Positions 4,031 to 5,111 of a DNA stretch of 5,111 nt are shown here, piece by piece (the stretch's first letter is position 1; each line of letters starts with the position of its first letter). This DNA is from Rhodoferax sp. GTDB taxonomy: Bacteria > Pseudomonadota > Gammaproteobacteria > Burkholderiales > Burkholderiaceae_C. A program made the position numbers and the translations under genes. The DNA lies in contig JAQGMQ010000607.1 in NCBI GenBank assembly GCA_028292305.1, positions 1-5,111 on the forward strand, given 5' to 3'. The notes below the pieces were generated by a model, which was not told the DNA's origin, made no database searches, and saw nothing but the letters and a program-made list of their open reading frames with translations.

Positions 4031-5111
4031 TCACCTTGGCGAACTTGCGTTTGCCCACCTGCACCACGTAGCTGCCGGCTTCCAGCTTCAGCCCCTTGTC
4101 GCTGACCACGCTTGAGTCGATGCGCACACCGCCGCCATCGATCAGGCGGTTGCCTTCTGAAGTGGAAGGCGCCAGATTGGCCTGCTTCAACAACTGCGCG
4201 ATGCCCAGCGGCGCGCCGCTGAGCGCCACTTCGGCAATGTCGTCGGGCACGCCGCCCTTGCTGCGGTTGATGAAGTCCTGCTCGGCGGCGTCGGCCGCGG
4301 CCGGCGAATGGAAGCGCGCCGTGATCTCTTTCGCCAGCGCCACCTTGGCGTCCTTCGGGTTGCAGCCAGCCTCGACTTCGGCTTTCAACGCGACGATGTC
4401 GGCTTCGGATTTGAATGACAGCAGCGTGTACCAGCGCCACATCAGCACGTCGGAAATGCTCAGCACCTTGGCGAACATGGTGTTGGCCGGCTCCGAGATG
4501 CCGATGTAGTTGTTCTTCGACTTGGACATCTTCTCCACGCCGTCCAGGCCCTCGAGCAGCGGCATGGTCAGGATGCACTGCGGCTCCTGGCCGTATTCGG
4601 CCTGCAGGTGGCGGCCCATCAGCAGGTTGAACTTCTGGTCGGTGCCGCCAAGCTCCAGGTCGGCCTTGAGCGCCACCGAGTCGTAGCCCTGCATCAGCGG
4701 GTACAGGAATTCATGCACGGCAATCGACTGGCCGCCGTGGAAACGGTCGTGGAAGTCGTTGCGCTCCATCATGCGGGCGACCGTATAGCGCGAGGCCAGC
4801 TGGATCATGCCGCGCGCGCCCAGCGGCTCGCTCCACTCGCTGTTGTAGCGAATCTCGGTGCGGGCCGGGTCCAGCACCAGGCTGGCCTGTTTGTAGTACG
4901 TCTCGGCGTTGTGCTTGATTTGCTCCGGTGTGAGCGGCGGGCGGGTGCTGTTGCGCCCGCTCGGGTCGCCGATCAGCGAGGTGAAGTCGCCGATCAGGAA
5001 GATCACCGTGTGGCCCAGGTCCTGCAACTGGCGCATCTTGTTGAGCACCACGGTGTGGCCGATGTGGATGTCGGGCGCAGTCGGGTCCAGGCCAAGCTTG
5101 ATGCGCAGCGG
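4020..5111 (-). CDS. tyrS: Tyrosyl-tRNA synthetase (5' partial)
   Basis: This cytoplasmic class I synthetase charges tRNA-Tyr with tyrosine using ATP. The window holds the C-terminal 363 residues, and the frame runs off the right edge, so the N-terminus is missing. The GTG at 5049-5051 is internal (valine), because clear synthetase sequence (LGLDPTAPD followed by HIGH) lies upstream of it. In visible-residue numbering, the class I HIGH signature is at 16-19, the Rossmann-fold FLIGDFTSLIGDPSGR segment at about 38-53, GGTDQKFN of the tyrosine pocket at about 155-162, and KMSKS at 194-198 (4518-4532). A C-terminal S4-like RNA-binding domain spans about 300-363. The HIGH/KMSKS pair places it with TyrZ-type bacterial enzymes rather than the E. 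coli TyrS type (KFGKT). It is a housekeeping gene on the opposite strand to everything else here, and unlikely to be functionally tied to the exported-protein genes. Confidence 0.97.
   Translation of the reverse strand, partial: PLRIKLGLDPTAPDIHIGHTVVLNKMRQLQDLGHTVIFLIGDFTSLIGDPSGRNSTRPPLTPEQIKHNAETYYKQASLVLDPARTEIRYNSEWSEPLGARGMIQLASRYTVARMMERNDFHDRFHGGQSIAVHEFLYPLMQGYDSVALKADLELGGTDQKFNLLMGRHLQAEYGQEPQCILTMPLLEGLDGVEKMSKSKNNYIGISEPANTMFAKVLSISDVLMWRWYTLLSFKSEADIVALKAEVEAGCNPKDAKVALAKEITARFHSPAAADAAEQDFINRSKGGVPDDIAEVALSGAPLGIAQLLKQANLAPSTSEGNRLIDGGGVRIDSSVVSDKGLKLEAGSYVVQVGKRKFAKVTLS

Noticed and set aside
3883..4578. 231-residue open frame on the - strand inside tyrS
   Set aside because: It is out of frame with the intact tyrS on the same strand and Arg/His/Gly-rich, with no domain or start signal.
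4020..5051. tyrS as a complete gene starting at a GTG near 5051
   Set aside because: In-frame synthetase sequence including the HIGH signature continues to the window edge, so the GTG is internal and the gene is truncated by the window.

Overview
The window is high-GC, densely coded DNA with uninterrupted frames. Its gene content fits a Gram-negative betaproteobacterium, most likely Burkholderiales and perhaps Comamonadaceae: a FixJ-type two-component pair, a signal-peptided HbpS/GlcG-like protein, a periplasmic ankyrin protein, and a KMSKS-type tyrosyl-tRNA synthetase. The taxonomic placement is inferred from gene types and composition, because no rRNA or other marker is present.

Positions 1-2104 hold a two-component system on the + strand. 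A membrane sensor histidine kinase (5' end outside the window) overlaps by ATGA a FixJ/NarL-type response regulator with a C-terminal LuxR helix-turn-helix. Positions 2097-2174 hold three closely related palindromes with the 7-n-7 core TCCGTAG-n-CTACGGA, spaced 29 and 30 bp centre to centre. The first contains the stop codon of the regulator. They are good candidates for operators of that regulator. A weak promoter-like pair (2194-2222) lies between them and the next gene.

Positions 2276-4016 hold three + strand genes for small proteins, each with a Sec-type signal peptide: an HbpS/GlcG (DUF336) haem-binding-like protein, an ankyrin-repeat protein, and a single-domain cupin with a complete metal-ligand set. 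The first two are 29 nt apart and probably co-transcribed. The cupin follows after 80 nt and may belong to the same unit or have its own weak promoter.

Positions 4020-5111 hold tyrS on the - strand, convergent with the cupin. The stop codons are separated by 3 nt and lie within a short dyad. The tyrS N-terminus is outside the window.

The working model is an inference. The kinase senses something in the periplasm and the regulator acts at the palindrome array to switch on the three exported proteins. The HbpS-like protein could be an effector or an accessory sensor, by analogy with the HbpS-SenS-SenR haem/redox system of Streptomyces. Periplasmic ankyrin proteins such as Pseudomonas AnkB have been linked to peroxide defence, which would suit a periplasmic haem/redox-stress role. 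The signal and the enzymatic chemistry cannot be read from the sequence.
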